From Sphingobacterium haloxyli (GTDB lineage: Bacteria; Bacteroidota; Bacteroidia; Sphingobacteriales; Sphingobacteriaceae), in the NCBI RefSeq assembly GCF_002980525.1, contig NZ_PVBQ01000019.1, positions 1 to 64,000 of the forward strand: 64,000 nucleotides of DNA. Direction: 5' to 3'. Shown here in pieces: positions 15,278 through 23,327 of this stretch; position 1 is the first letter of the stretch; every line of letters begins with the position of its first letter. A program made the translations under genes and the position numbers. The notes beneath the pieces are model-generated. The model had not been told where the DNA came from and ran no database searches. It saw only the letters and a list, made by a program, of their open reading frames with translations.

Positions 15278-15777
15278 TGGCGAAACATGTGCCTTCATTA
15301 CAAGAGAGGGCGGAGAGCACGCTACGACAAGAGGTCATCGGGATTGCCCTGCAAGAAATCGGTGTGCGGGAGGCAACGGGTAATAACGATGGGAAGCGGG
15401 TAGAAGAATATCTCCGGTATACTGGTCTGGGTAAAGGTTATGCCTGGTGTTCAGCATTCGTGAGCTGGTGTTATGGTCAAGCTGGATTAATCGAACCCCG
15501 CAATCCGTGGAGCCCGGCCTTGTTTCCAAATGCCCGGACATATTGTAGGGGCGACGCCTGTGGTCGTCCCATTACATTGACGCAGATAAAGCCAGCCGAT
15601 ATCTTTGGTATTTATGGTCAAAGCGTCCGACGGATAAACCACGTCGGTCTTATCAAAGATATAAAGGGCAAATACCTGCGTACGATCGAAGGCAACAGCA
15701 ACAACCGGGTGGAATCTAAACGGCGACATCTGTCTACGATATATGCTGTGGCCGATTGGATAGGAGGTGGGAGATGA
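15196..15777 (+). CDS. CHAP-like cysteine peptidase/amidase (endolysin-like)
   Basis: 193 residues. An N-terminal hydrophobic segment (FFGILFIAVCGAVG) is a signal anchor. The catalytic domain spans about residues 45-190. It has GYAWCSAFVSWCYG with Cys85, RRINHVGLI with His149, and an EGNSN acid/amide motif near 165-169, the classic Cys-His-Asn/Glu set of CHAP/NlpC-like peptidoglycan hydrolases of the TIGR02594 type. It should cleave peptide cross-links in the periplasm. It overlaps the upstream membrane gene by 82 bases and the downstream lipoprotein by ATGA. Confidence 0.8.
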   Translation: MATMYHLFFGILFIAVCGAVGTGHPLIVAKHVPSLQERAESTLRQEVIGIALQEIGVREATGNNDGKRVEEYLRYTGLGKGYAWCSAFVSWCYGQAGLIEPRNPWSPALFPNARTYCRGDACGRPITLTQIKPADIFGIYGQSVRRINHVGLIKDIKGKYLRTIEGNSNNRVESKRRHLSTIYAVADWIGGGR

Positions 15778-16181
15778 GAAAGCTGATGACCATACAGGCG
15801 ATAGCATACTTGGCGTTATTATTAACATCATCGTGTTATACGATGCGCAAAACGACGAACAGCGCGGAGCAGCATGGGTTTGCCTATGCGCATACGGCTT
15901 TTGCTTCGGATAGCGCTATTCGGTATTGGTACTTTGCTTCCGATTCCGCCTTTGCCTACCATCCCGACAGCGGATTGCGTACGTTTTCCGGAAGGCTACT
16001 CGGTTGGGAATCCAACGTTAGCCGTAAACTGGAGCAACAAAACTTAGATAGTGTCAGCAGCTACCAACATAAAGCGAAGGAGTCGACTCGGAATAGCGCC
16101 AGCAATTGCTTGCTGCGCTATGCTATATTTTTATTGCTATTGGTGATCTTTGTTATAGCTTATCGGGTGATAAAACGATGA
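15774..16181 (+). CDS. Lipoprotein with C-terminal membrane helix (one-piece spanin-like)
   Basis: Reading from the ATG at 15774 gives 135 residues. I chose this start because AGGAGG sits about 6 bases upstream and the ATG overlaps the preceding stop as ATGA. The lipobox LLLTSSC places the acylated Cys at residue 21. A 90-residue polar periplasmic part follows, then a C-terminal membrane helix (LLRYAIFLLLLVIFVIAYRV) with a basic tail. An outer-membrane lipid anchor plus inner-membrane C-terminal helix is the topology of unimolecular spanins such as phage T1 gp11. It follows an endolysin-like gene, the expected place. No sequence homology to known spanins is claimed. Confidence 0.6.
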   Translation: MRKLMTIQAIAYLALLLTSSCYTMRKTTNSAEQHGFAYAHTAFASDSAIRYWYFASDSAFAYHPDSGLRTFSGRLLGWESNVSRKLEQQNLDSVSSYQHKAKESTRNSASNCLLRYAIFLLLLVIFVIAYRVIKR

Positions 16182-16204
16182 GAGAACTTGGGTTCTTTAT
16201 CTTG

Positions 16205-16519
16205 CTACTTGCCGTTTTCTAGGTTGCGGAGAATTTTATAGTCGATATAGAAAGTCCCGAAAGGGATGAAACAAGCGACAAGAACTTGCCAGGTCGTTTC
16301 TTTGAATTTCCATTGTTGTTCTACGCCGGTACGCAAAGCGTTAAATACAAACAGCAAAAATAATGCACCGTGAATTGGCCCGAGAACTTTTGATACGGAA
16401 GGCTCGTTAAAATAGTACTTCAACGGAACGGCTATAAAAACCAGTACAAGCAATGAAATTCCTTCTAAGAAAGCAAGTAACCGCAGGTGTCCGATTGTCG
16501 TTGTGAAAAGCTTTTTCAT
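16205..16519 (-). CDS. DUF3817 small integral membrane protein
   Basis: 104 residues from the ATG at 16519 (MKKLFTTTIGHLRLLAFLEGISLLVL). The typical DUF3817 pattern is visible: LRLLAFLEGISLL, PLKYYF, HGALFLLFVFNAL and a final IPFGTFYIDYKILR, with about three membrane helices. The function of the family is not known. It starts one base after the stop of the upstream membrane protein and forms an operon with it. Confidence 0.8.
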   Translation of the reverse strand: MKKLFTTTIGHLRLLAFLEGISLLVLVFIAVPLKYYFNEPSVSKVLGPIHGALFLLFVFNALRTGVEQQWKFKETTWQVLVACFIPFGTFYIDYKILRNLENGK

Positions 16520-16520
16520 A

Positions 16521-16985
16521 TTAAAACATTCTGAAATTTGGTCTGCTGGATAATGGCGAAAAAGGCCACGGAATAGCGATAAGAATAATAATGAAGGCAA
16601 TGGAAAACCAAACGAACATCGTTTTAAATTTTTCTCTGTCCGTAAGCCTTCGTTTTGCCAATGCAGATCCGATTGTTATTAAAACGACCGAAAGTAGCAT
16701 GAGTACCATATGTATCAAACCGTAAAATGTCAATTCCAGCTGGTGTAAACCGGATTCTGTTTTAGCCCAGAAATAGTTCACAATCGGACTTTGTGTATAG
16801 AGAATAATGCCGATCATGAGTTGGATATGCGAAACAGTTGCGGTCCAATGGCGGAAAGCATTATCGGCCTTAGAAAACCTTTTGTCGCGGGTATAGCCAA
16901 CAAATGCGCTGCAAATGGAATACACCAAAAAGGCCAACACGAGCCAACGGGTTAATGAGTGTATAATTAATAGGGTGGAGTACAT
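16521..16985 (-). CDS. Four-helix membrane protein (cytochrome b-like annotation in relatives)
   Basis: 154 residues with about four membrane segments. Conserved His residues lie in IIHSLTRW, FRHWTATVSHIQLMIG and GLIHMVLML, the spacing expected of a small b-type haem or quinone-binding membrane protein. Homologues in Sphingobacteriaceae are often named cytochrome B, but haem binding is not shown. It is the first gene after a palindromic TetR-type operator. A -7 box (TACCTTTG) ends only 6 bases before the ATG, so the transcript could be nearly leaderless. Confidence 0.55.
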   Translation of the reverse strand: MYSTLLIIHSLTRWLVLAFLVYSICSAFVGYTRDKRFSKADNAFRHWTATVSHIQLMIGIILYTQSPIVNYFWAKTESGLHQLELTFYGLIHMVLMLLSVVLITIGSALAKRRLTDREKFKTMFVWFSIAFIIILIAIPWPFSPLSSRPNFRMF

Positions 16986-16990
16986 GTGTA

Positions 16991-17028
16991 CAAAGGTAAT
17001 ACAAAAACATACTATACGGTATGTTTTT
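16991..17028 (-). promoter_or_regulatory. Promoter -7 box with adjacent TetR-type operator
   Basis: On the minus strand TACCTTTG (16998-16991) fits TAnnTTTG. Immediately upstream, AAAAACATAC (17003-17012) and GTATGTTTTT (17019-17028) form a perfect 10-base inverted repeat with a 6-base centre, typical of TetR operators. A TetR gene is the next gene upstream, so autorepression or repression of the two membrane genes is likely. Confidence 0.65.
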
Positions 17029-17039
17029 TGGTAAAAAAA

Positions 17040-17630
17040 TTACCCCAATCCCGCTAGGTATATTTTAAGTTGCTTTAAATAAGGTGTATATACCAGTTTA
17101 TTATTTGCTAACTTTCCGAAATTCCGTATGCCCCAGTAGCCTGATGTGACAAATACGGTCACTTCTTTCGCGTTTACATCGTTGCGGACAAAACCGTTTT
17201 TCTTTCCTTCTTCAATAGCTTCGGTCATTGCTTTTTCCCATTTTTTGGTCAGTTCATTTAGGGCGGCATTAAATTCTTTGTTCCAAGGGCTCATTTCCTG
17301 CGTAAAGTTTGATGCAGGGCAACCGTATTCCACTTTCAGAAAATCATTTTTCATCAACAGATTGTCCATCAGGTTATATATTGCTTCCAATGGGTTTTGT
17401 TCATTTGCTAAAGGTTCAACGAAGCTCTTTGTCAGTGTCGGGTTTAGAATTTCGTTAATAATGGCCAGTCCCATTTCGTCTTTGGTTTTGAAATGGTAAT
17501 AAAATGCACCTTTTGTAACTTGTGTCGTGGCAAGGATGTCATCAATACTCGTAGTCTGATAACCTTTAACGTAAATCAGCTCAAAAGCCTTCTGTAAAAT
17601 TGTTAATCGTGTTGCCGCTGCTTTTTTCAT
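17040..17630 (-). CDS. TetR/AcrR-family transcriptional regulator
   Basis: 196 residues. The N-terminal TetR HTH is clear: RLTILQKAFELIYVKGYQTTSIDDILATTQVTKGAFYYHFKTKDEMGLAIINE. The C-terminal ligand domain contains a single Cys in EYGCPASNFTQEMSP, a region shared with TetR_C_16/LmrA-YxaF-like regulators that respond to small hydrophobic compounds. It lies just upstream of the perfect palindrome and two membrane protein genes on the same strand and most likely represses them. An ATACTATA-like half site also occurs upstream of its own start, suggesting autoregulation. Confidence 0.9.
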   Translation of the reverse strand: MKKAAATRLTILQKAFELIYVKGYQTTSIDDILATTQVTKGAFYYHFKTKDEMGLAIINEILNPTLTKSFVEPLANEQNPLEAIYNLMDNLLMKNDFLKVEYGCPASNFTQEMSPWNKEFNAALNELTKKWEKAMTEAIEEGKKNGFVRNDVNAKEVTVFVTSGYWGIRNFGKLANNKLVYTPYLKQLKIYLAGLG

Positions 17631-17785
17631 CCGTGATTTACTGCCAAGTATTTTTACAAAGTAACAAAAAATATAGTATTGGGGCTGTTATCGATTCCAG
17701 GGAAATATCACATAAAGTTAATATCAGTAATTTGTAACGAAGTTTTAAATGTCTTAACTTGGATCGATTTTTAAGCAATAGATTT

Positions 17786-18373
17786 ATGTCTTTAAAACCG
17801 CCGTTAACCGAAGAAGAATTCTTGTCTTTCCAGGAAGGTGATGAACATATCTTCGAATATGTCTATAATATCTATTTTGATATTATAGTTAAAAAGGTTT
17901 ATCGTCTGTGCAAAGAGGTCGCTGTCGCCGAGGAAATTACCCAGGAATCCTTCGTGCAGCTTTATTTACATAAAGAGAATCTAAAAGACGCGGAAGGCAT
18001 ATATCCCTATCTATACGTGGTATCTAAACGATTGGCTATATCCCACTTCCGAAAAAAGGTAAATCGGGAAGAATATGAGAACTATCGTGCGTCTAGCTGG
18101 GAAGAATCGACGGATGAGAACCAGAAAAGAATAGAAGATAAGGATTTGAGTACGGTGATACAAAATGCAATCAATGAGCTTCCTCAACAGCAACGGGTAG
18201 TGTATCAGATGAATAAACTGGAAGATAAATCCTATCATGAAATAGCTAATAGTGTTGGTCTTTCGAAAAATACAGTTCGCAACCACATCGCGACCGCGAC
18301 CAAAATTATACGACTCAAACTCAATAATTTCCTCTTTCTTCTTTTTTTAATAAAAATTTTATTTTCCGTATAG
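17786..18373 (+). CDS. ECF sigma factor (FecI-like)
   Basis: 195 residues from the ATG at 17786 (MSLKPPLTEEEFLSFQEGDEHIFEYVYNIYFD). Region 2 (VAEEITQESFVQLYLHKENL, YLYVVSKRLAISHFRKKV) and region 4 (NELPQQQRVVYQMNKLEDKSYHEIANSVGLSKNTVRNHIATATKIIR) are intact. A hydrophobic tail (NFLFLLFLIKILF) is seen in many Bacteroidota FecI-like factors. Together with the FecR gene 50 bases downstream and a SusC with an STN domain, it forms a trans-envelope signalling cascade activating the SusC/SusD/glycosidase genes. Confidence 0.93.
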   Translation: MSLKPPLTEEEFLSFQEGDEHIFEYVYNIYFDIIVKKVYRLCKEVAVAEEITQESFVQLYLHKENLKDAEGIYPYLYVVSKRLAISHFRKKVNREEYENYRASSWEESTDENQKRIEDKDLSTVIQNAINELPQQQRVVYQMNKLEDKSYHEIANSVGLSKNTVRNHIATATKIIRLKLNNFLFLLFLIKILFSV

Positions 18374-18422
18374 TACTTTTTTTGATATAGGGCGTGTATC
18401 TATATAGAAGCACAGCCAGAAA

Positions 18423-19634
18423 ATGAGTAACGAGCCCCAATTAAAGGAGTTAATAATACGCTATCAACAAGGAAAATGTAGCGAGGAGGAAATACAACGG
18501 CTTCGCGCGATGCTTGCTGATGTCAAGGATACAGAACGCTTGGAAGAGCTGTATGATACGTTACCTGAAGGGTTTCCTGACGATAAACTATTTCAACGCA
18601 AAGCGAGTATTTATCAACAAATTTTGCAGGATAAACGCGTTCGTCGAAAGGTCGCGGATGAATCTGTGTCAACCCATAAACTTTGGTGGAAAAAACCATG
18701 GATAGCCGTTGCTGCTGCTGCATTAATTGTCATGGTGCCATTTTTATATAATAATCTTTCTTTTTTCGATACACCGGAAGATTCTGCTTCAAGCGATCTG
18801 GTGCAAAATGTCATTGTTCCGGGGGGCGACCGTGCCCGTATTATTCTTGATAATGGTTCAGAAATTAATCTAGAGGAAATTATAGGCGATACGGTCATTG
18901 TTCGAAACGGATTTTCCATCGTTAAAGACGAGAACGGTACGATTTATTATCGCTATGACGATGCACAGGCCTTGGCACAAACTGCCATTCATAATACGGT
19001 AGTGACACCCAAAGGTGGTCAATATCAAGTGGTATTGCCAGATGGTACCCGTGTTTGGTTGAACGCGGAGAGTAAACTGCGGTATCCGGTATATTTTGGG
19101 CAGGACAAACGTGTGGTAGAGCTGGAAGGAGAAGGTTATTTTGAAGTGGCTAAACAAACGACCGGTGCTAAACGCATACCGTTTATAGTAGAAACGGGTT
19201 TACAGAAACTGGAAGTGTTGGGAACGACGTTTAACATCCAAGCTTACGGGAAGAATATAAAAACAACCTTGGTGGAAGGAAAAGTACGTTTAGGTCTTGA
19301 GGCTGGAGGACAGGAAGTTTTACTGCAACCAAACGATCAGGCCACAATAAGCAATCAGACGCAGCGATTTGATGTAAAAAAGGTAGACCCTATATATGCA
19401 ACGGCTTGGAAAAATGGAAATTTTGCTTTCCGCAAGGCGACCATCAAAGAAGTAATGGAAAGTGTAGCGCGGTGGTATAATGTAGAGGTGGTTTACAACG
19501 CAGCGGTCGATAACAGCCTTTTTACAGGAACAATATCGAGATTTGAGCAAATTGATAACTTGCTTGAACTTATAGAATTAACAGGGAGCGTTCGCTTCAA
19601 AATAGAAGGAAGGAGGGTCATCGTGGAAGAATAA
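18423..19634 (+). CDS. FecR-type anti-sigma factor
   Basis: 403 residues. A cytoplasmic part of about 95 residues binds sigma, then one membrane helix WIAVAAAALIVMVPFLYNNL. The periplasmic FecR domain (TPKGGQYQVVLPDGTRVWLNAESKLRYPVYF, RVVELEGEGYFEVAKQ, FIVETGLQKLEVLGTTFNIQAYG) follows. A C-terminal DUF4974 (IKEVMESVARWYNVEVVY...VRFKIEGRRVIVEE) completes it. It holds the ECF sigma factor encoded upstream inactive until the STN domain of the downstream SusC signals substrate. Confidence 0.95.
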   Translation: MSNEPQLKELIIRYQQGKCSEEEIQRLRAMLADVKDTERLEELYDTLPEGFPDDKLFQRKASIYQQILQDKRVRRKVADESVSTHKLWWKKPWIAVAAAALIVMVPFLYNNLSFFDTPEDSASSDLVQNVIVPGGDRARIILDNGSEINLEEIIGDTVIVRNGFSIVKDENGTIYYRYDDAQALAQTAIHNTVVTPKGGQYQVVLPDGTRVWLNAESKLRYPVYFGQDKRVVELEGEGYFEVAKQTTGAKRIPFIVETGLQKLEVLGTTFNIQAYGKNIKTTLVEGKVRLGLEAGGQEVLLQPNDQATISNQTQRFDVKKVDPIYATAWKNGNFAFRKATIKEVMESVARWYNVEVVYNAAVDNSLFTGTISRFEQIDNLLELIELTGSVRFKIEGRRVIVEE

Positions 19635-19662
19635 GGTTACTTTTTTCATGAGACAAAAAAAA

Positions 19663-19685
19663 CAGGAGCGGTCGTAACGCCCCTG
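19663..19685 (+). terminator. Weak hairpin between fecR and susC
   Basis: CAGGAGCG/CGCCCCTG (19663-19670 and 19678-19685) has one mismatch and follows an A-run. It may partly separate the regulatory genes from the sigma-dependent transport genes. Confidence 0.4.
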
Positions 19686-19755
19686 GTTTCCGTCTACATG
19701 ACTAAGGATTGAAAAATAACTAAGGACTAATTAATAATCAATCATATACAAATGT

Positions 19756-22700
19756 ATGAAAAAAAAATATTCAATTCTGATGAAATTGAGTCTAGCCATT
19801 CCATTGTTATTAGCCGCCAATCTACATGTTAGCGCATTAACATTCGGACAGACATTTACCTTAAAGCAGAACAAGCTGCGAGTAGAACAATTATTAAATG
19901 AATTACAACGTCAAACGGGATACAATATTTTTTATGACGAATCTGTTGTGCCGGCAGATGCTATTCTAGACGTTTCTTATAACGGCGTTACCACACAAAG
20001 GGTATTAAAAGATGTTTCCGATAAATACCATTTGTCATACAGCATCGTTGGGAAGAACGTCGTACTCCGTCGGCGCGAGATTTCGGTTCCAACGGCGACG
20101 TTGGTTCGAGATATAGAAGAATCTGTACAGCAACGGATGATAATGGGTACCGTAGTTGATGAAAGTGGACAACCGCTAAGCGGCGTCACAGTGCGGGAGA
20201 TCGGGCATGAAAACCGTAGCGCTACTGATGGCGACGGAAAATTTGTTTTGCAGCTACAAGGCACAGACGGGCTGCTGCGGTTTTCCCTAATGGGCTATCT
20301 TCCTAAGGAGCAGAGCGTGGGAGCTTCCAACAATGTGAATATTAGAATGGAGCTAGATATACAGGAAGTGGATGAAGTCGTTGTAGTGGGATACGGAACA
20401 CAAAAGAAAGAGAATTTGACAGGGGCAACTACGGTGGTCGATTCCAAGTTATTGCAAAGCCGGCCTGCCGCAAACGTGTCATCGCTTTTACAAGGAACTG
20501 TTCCAAATCTGCAGGTTACCTTTGGTTCGGGAAGACCAGGTGCTCCCGGAAGATTTAATATCCGCGGCGTAAACTCGATTTCCAGCAACGCTACACCCTT
20601 GGTTATCATTGACGGATTCGAAGGGGACATCAACCGTATTAACCCCGCCGATGTGGAATCGATTACGGTACTTAAAGATGCTTCTGCCGCAGCGGTATAT
20701 GGCGCACGCGCTTCATATGGTGTGATATTGGTAACCACCAAAACCGGAAGTGGAAATCGCGCGCAGATTACGTACTCCGGACAGACCTCCATTAGTGCGC
20801 AAACTACATCTACGGATTTTGAAACTCGCGGTTATTATTCAGCGGCCATAAATGACTTGTTTTTTTCTAACTATGCCGGCTCCAATTATACCCGGTATAC
20901 GGACGACGACTATTACCAGCTCTGGCTGCGTCGAAACGATGAGACGGAGCATCCGGACCGACCTTGGGTAGTAGTAGATGATCGGGATGGCCGTGAAAGC
21001 TATGTATATTACGGAAATACCGATTGGTATAATCATTTGTTTGACCTGAGAAGACCGATGCAAACACATAACCTCAGTGTGAATGGTGTCTCCGAAAATA
21101 TGAAATATAGCTTGTCGGGGAATTATTTTAATCAAGCGGGTGTCTTTCGTCAGAATACCGATGATCTGAAACGGTATAATTTACGGTCGCGTGTCGATTT
21201 TACCGTAAACAACTGGATGGATATTAATACAAACCTGTCTTATTTTAATTCGGCTTATGCTTATCCTGGACCAAGCGGCGTAGAAAATAGTTTTAGTTCG
21301 TCCGTAGTGCACGGGCTGGCAAGCATCGTCCCGGTGAACCCGGATGGTACGCAAGTGTATCAAACAAGTATCAGTAATTATAATCTTATGGATGGTTATG
21401 CTGCTCTGCTCGGGCAAGATTTGCATCGAAATATGGATAAGGTAAGTGAATTTTCGCCTACGATAGAAGCTGTGATCAGACCTTTTAAAGGTTTTGATAT
21501 CCGGTCAAGTTACCGGTTTATTCATTACAATTACCAAACGATGAACAAGTCGGCCAATATAGCATATTCTAAATATCCGGGAGAGGTATTAAATATCACG
21601 TCAGGCATCGGAAATGACCGCTTATATGAAACCCAGGTTAATCATCAATATCAAGCGGTGAATACGTATGCTACTTATCAGAACGTATTCAATAATGACC
21701 ATGATTTTAAGATAATGGCTGGATATAACTATGAAACGAAGCATTTAAAAGATATTAAAGTAGCGCGGAATGGTTTGCTGAGCGATCAGCTTACCGACTT
21801 CGAAATTGCTACCGGTGATGTGTTGGAAATCAACGGTGGACAAAATGAATATGCTTTGTTTGGTACATTTTATAGGCTTAATTATGGTTACCAAGATAAA
21901 TATTTAGTAGAAGCAGCCGGACGGTACGATGGTACGTCACGTTTTGCTAAGGGACACCGATTTGGCTTCTTTCCGTCTTTCTCTGCGGCTTGGCGAGTGG
22001 ACAAAGAAAGCTTCTTTGAAGCATGGGATCAAAATGTGCTGAACGGGTTGAAAATAAGAGCATCATATGGCTCGTTAGGTAACCAGCAAGTGGGATACTA
22101 CGATTACTTGCAGACCATCAATGCCGGGAATGTTTCCAAAGAATATTCTTTCGGTGAAGTGATGGCTCCTTATGCGCAAGAAAGTAAACCTAACGCGAGC
22201 GATTTGACTTGGGAAACCGTAAATACGACAAACTTGGGGATTGATGTTGCCTTGTTCCAGTCGAGGTTGACGTTTACGGGAGATATCTACCAACGCGAAA
22301 CCTTAAACATGCTGACAGCCGGAAGAACAATACCGGCTTACTATGGAGCGGATTTTCCGTTGGAAAATGCTTCTGATCTATTAACGAAAGGTTGGGAGGC
22401 TAGCTTGAACTGGAAAGACGGGTTTGATCTGGATGGTAAGCGTTTCAATTATTACGTTGGCGCAGGGGTTGGAGATAATATTTCTAGGGTGACCCGATTT
22501 GACAACCCGAATAAAAACCTATCCAATTTTTATGAAGGGCAACGATTAGGGCAGATTTGGGGGTACGAAGTAAATGGATTCTTTAAAACAGATGAGGAGG
22601 CTGCGAATTACGCGGTTGATCAAACATCGGTGAATACGATTATTAACACCTCGGCTATAGATCAAGGACTACATGCGGGCGATATGAAGTTTGAAGACTT

Positions 22701-23316
22701 AAATGGGGACAACGTTATTTCGCTTGGCGATAATACCGCAAACAATCCGGGCGACCGCCGTGTAATTGGAAATTCTTTACCACGATACAACTTCAACTTT
22801 ACATTCGGCGGCGACTGGAATCATATCGACCTGTCTGTGTTTGTACAAGGAATAGGGCGGCAGCACTGGTATCCTGGTAGGGAATCCTCTTATTTCTGGG
22901 GGCCTTATTCACGTGCGTATTCGACATTTATAGGTCAGGATTTTTTAAGCCGTGTATGGAGCGAGGATAATCCGAATGCCTACTTCCCCCGCCCACGCGG
23001 ATACATCGCATTGAATGATACGAACCGCTCATTGGGCGTTGCAAATAGCAAGTATTTGCAAGATTTAGCTTATATGCGCTTGAAGAATGTCACCGTTGGT
23101 TATTCATTGCCACAGAAAGTTGCGTCTAAAGCGGGGCTATCTCGCCTTCGTGTATATTTTAGCGGTGAAAACTTACTGACGTTTACGAAGCTGGAAAGTA
23201 AATATATCGATCCCGAACAGGCGGCAACAGAGAATACGTATAATAGGTCGACAAGCCACGCTAAAGTATATCCCTGGGCGAAGACATTTACGTTTGGGTT
23301 GGATATCAGTCTTTAA
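19756..23316 (+). CDS. SusC-type TonB-dependent transducer with STN domain
   Basis: 1186 residues. After the signal peptide (to about LHVSALTFGQ), residues about 30-115 are an STN/secretin N-terminal domain (KQNKLRVEQLLNELQRQTGYNIFYDESVV...YHLSYSIVGKNVVLRRR). This domain contacts FecR. A carboxypeptidase-like domain (MGTVVDESGQPLSGVTV), TonB box region (VDEVVVVGYGTQKKENLTGA), plug and barrel ending TFGLDISL follow. The extra STN explains why it is about 160 residues longer than the other SusC here. It is co-directional with SusD (11 bases) and a secreted glycosidase, giving a self-inducing uptake locus. Confidence 0.95.
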   Translation: MKKKYSILMKLSLAIPLLLAANLHVSALTFGQTFTLKQNKLRVEQLLNELQRQTGYNIFYDESVVPADAILDVSYNGVTTQRVLKDVSDKYHLSYSIVGKNVVLRRREISVPTATLVRDIEESVQQRMIMGTVVDESGQPLSGVTVREIGHENRSATDGDGKFVLQLQGTDGLLRFSLMGYLPKEQSVGASNNVNIRMELDIQEVDEVVVVGYGTQKKENLTGATTVVDSKLLQSRPAANVSSLLQGTVPNLQVTFGSGRPGAPGRFNIRGVNSISSNATPLVIIDGFEGDINRINPADVESITVLKDASAAAVYGARASYGVILVTTKTGSGNRAQITYSGQTSISAQTTSTDFETRGYYSAAINDLFFSNYAGSNYTRYTDDDYYQLWLRRNDETEHPDRPWVVVDDRDGRESYVYYGNTDWYNHLFDLRRPMQTHNLSVNGVSENMKYSLSGNYFNQAGVFRQNTDDLKRYNLRSRVDFTVNNWMDINTNLSYFNSAYAYPGPSGVENSFSSSVVHGLASIVPVNPDGTQVYQTSISNYNLMDGYAALLGQDLHRNMDKVSEFSPTIEAVIRPFKGFDIRSSYRFIHYNYQTMNKSANIAYSKYPGEVLNITSGIGNDRLYETQVNHQYQAVNTYATYQNVFNNDHDFKIMAGYNYETKHLKDIKVARNGLLSDQLTDFEIATGDVLEINGGQNEYALFGTFYRLNYGYQDKYLVEAAGRYDGTSRFAKGHRFGFFPSFSAAWRVDKESFFEAWDQNVLNGLKIRASYGSLGNQQVGYYDYLQTINAGNVSKEYSFGEVMAPYAQESKPNASDLTWETVNTTNLGIDVALFQSRLTFTGDIYQRETLNMLTAGRTIPAYYGADFPLENASDLLTKGWEASLNWKDGFDLDGKRFNYYVGAGVGDNISRVTRFDNPNKNLSNFYEGQRLGQIWGYEVNGFFKTDEEAANYAVDQTSVNTIINTSAIDQGLHAGDMKFEDLNGDNVISLGDNTANNPGDRRVIGNSLPRYNFNFTFGGDWNHIDLSVFVQGIGRQHWYPGRESSYFWGPYSRAYSTFIGQDFLSRVWSEDNPNAYFPRPRGYIALNDTNRSLGVANSKYLQDLAYMRLKNVTVGYSLPQKVASKAGLSRLRVYFSGENLLTFTKLESKYIDPEQAATENTYNRSTSHAKVYPWAKTFTFGLDISL

Positions 23317-23327
23317 AATAGAGAACG

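Noticed and set aside
13592-16181. Complete prophage
   Set aside because: No terminase, portal, capsid, tail or integrase gene is visible; only a lysis-like trio and unknown DUF6266 proteins.
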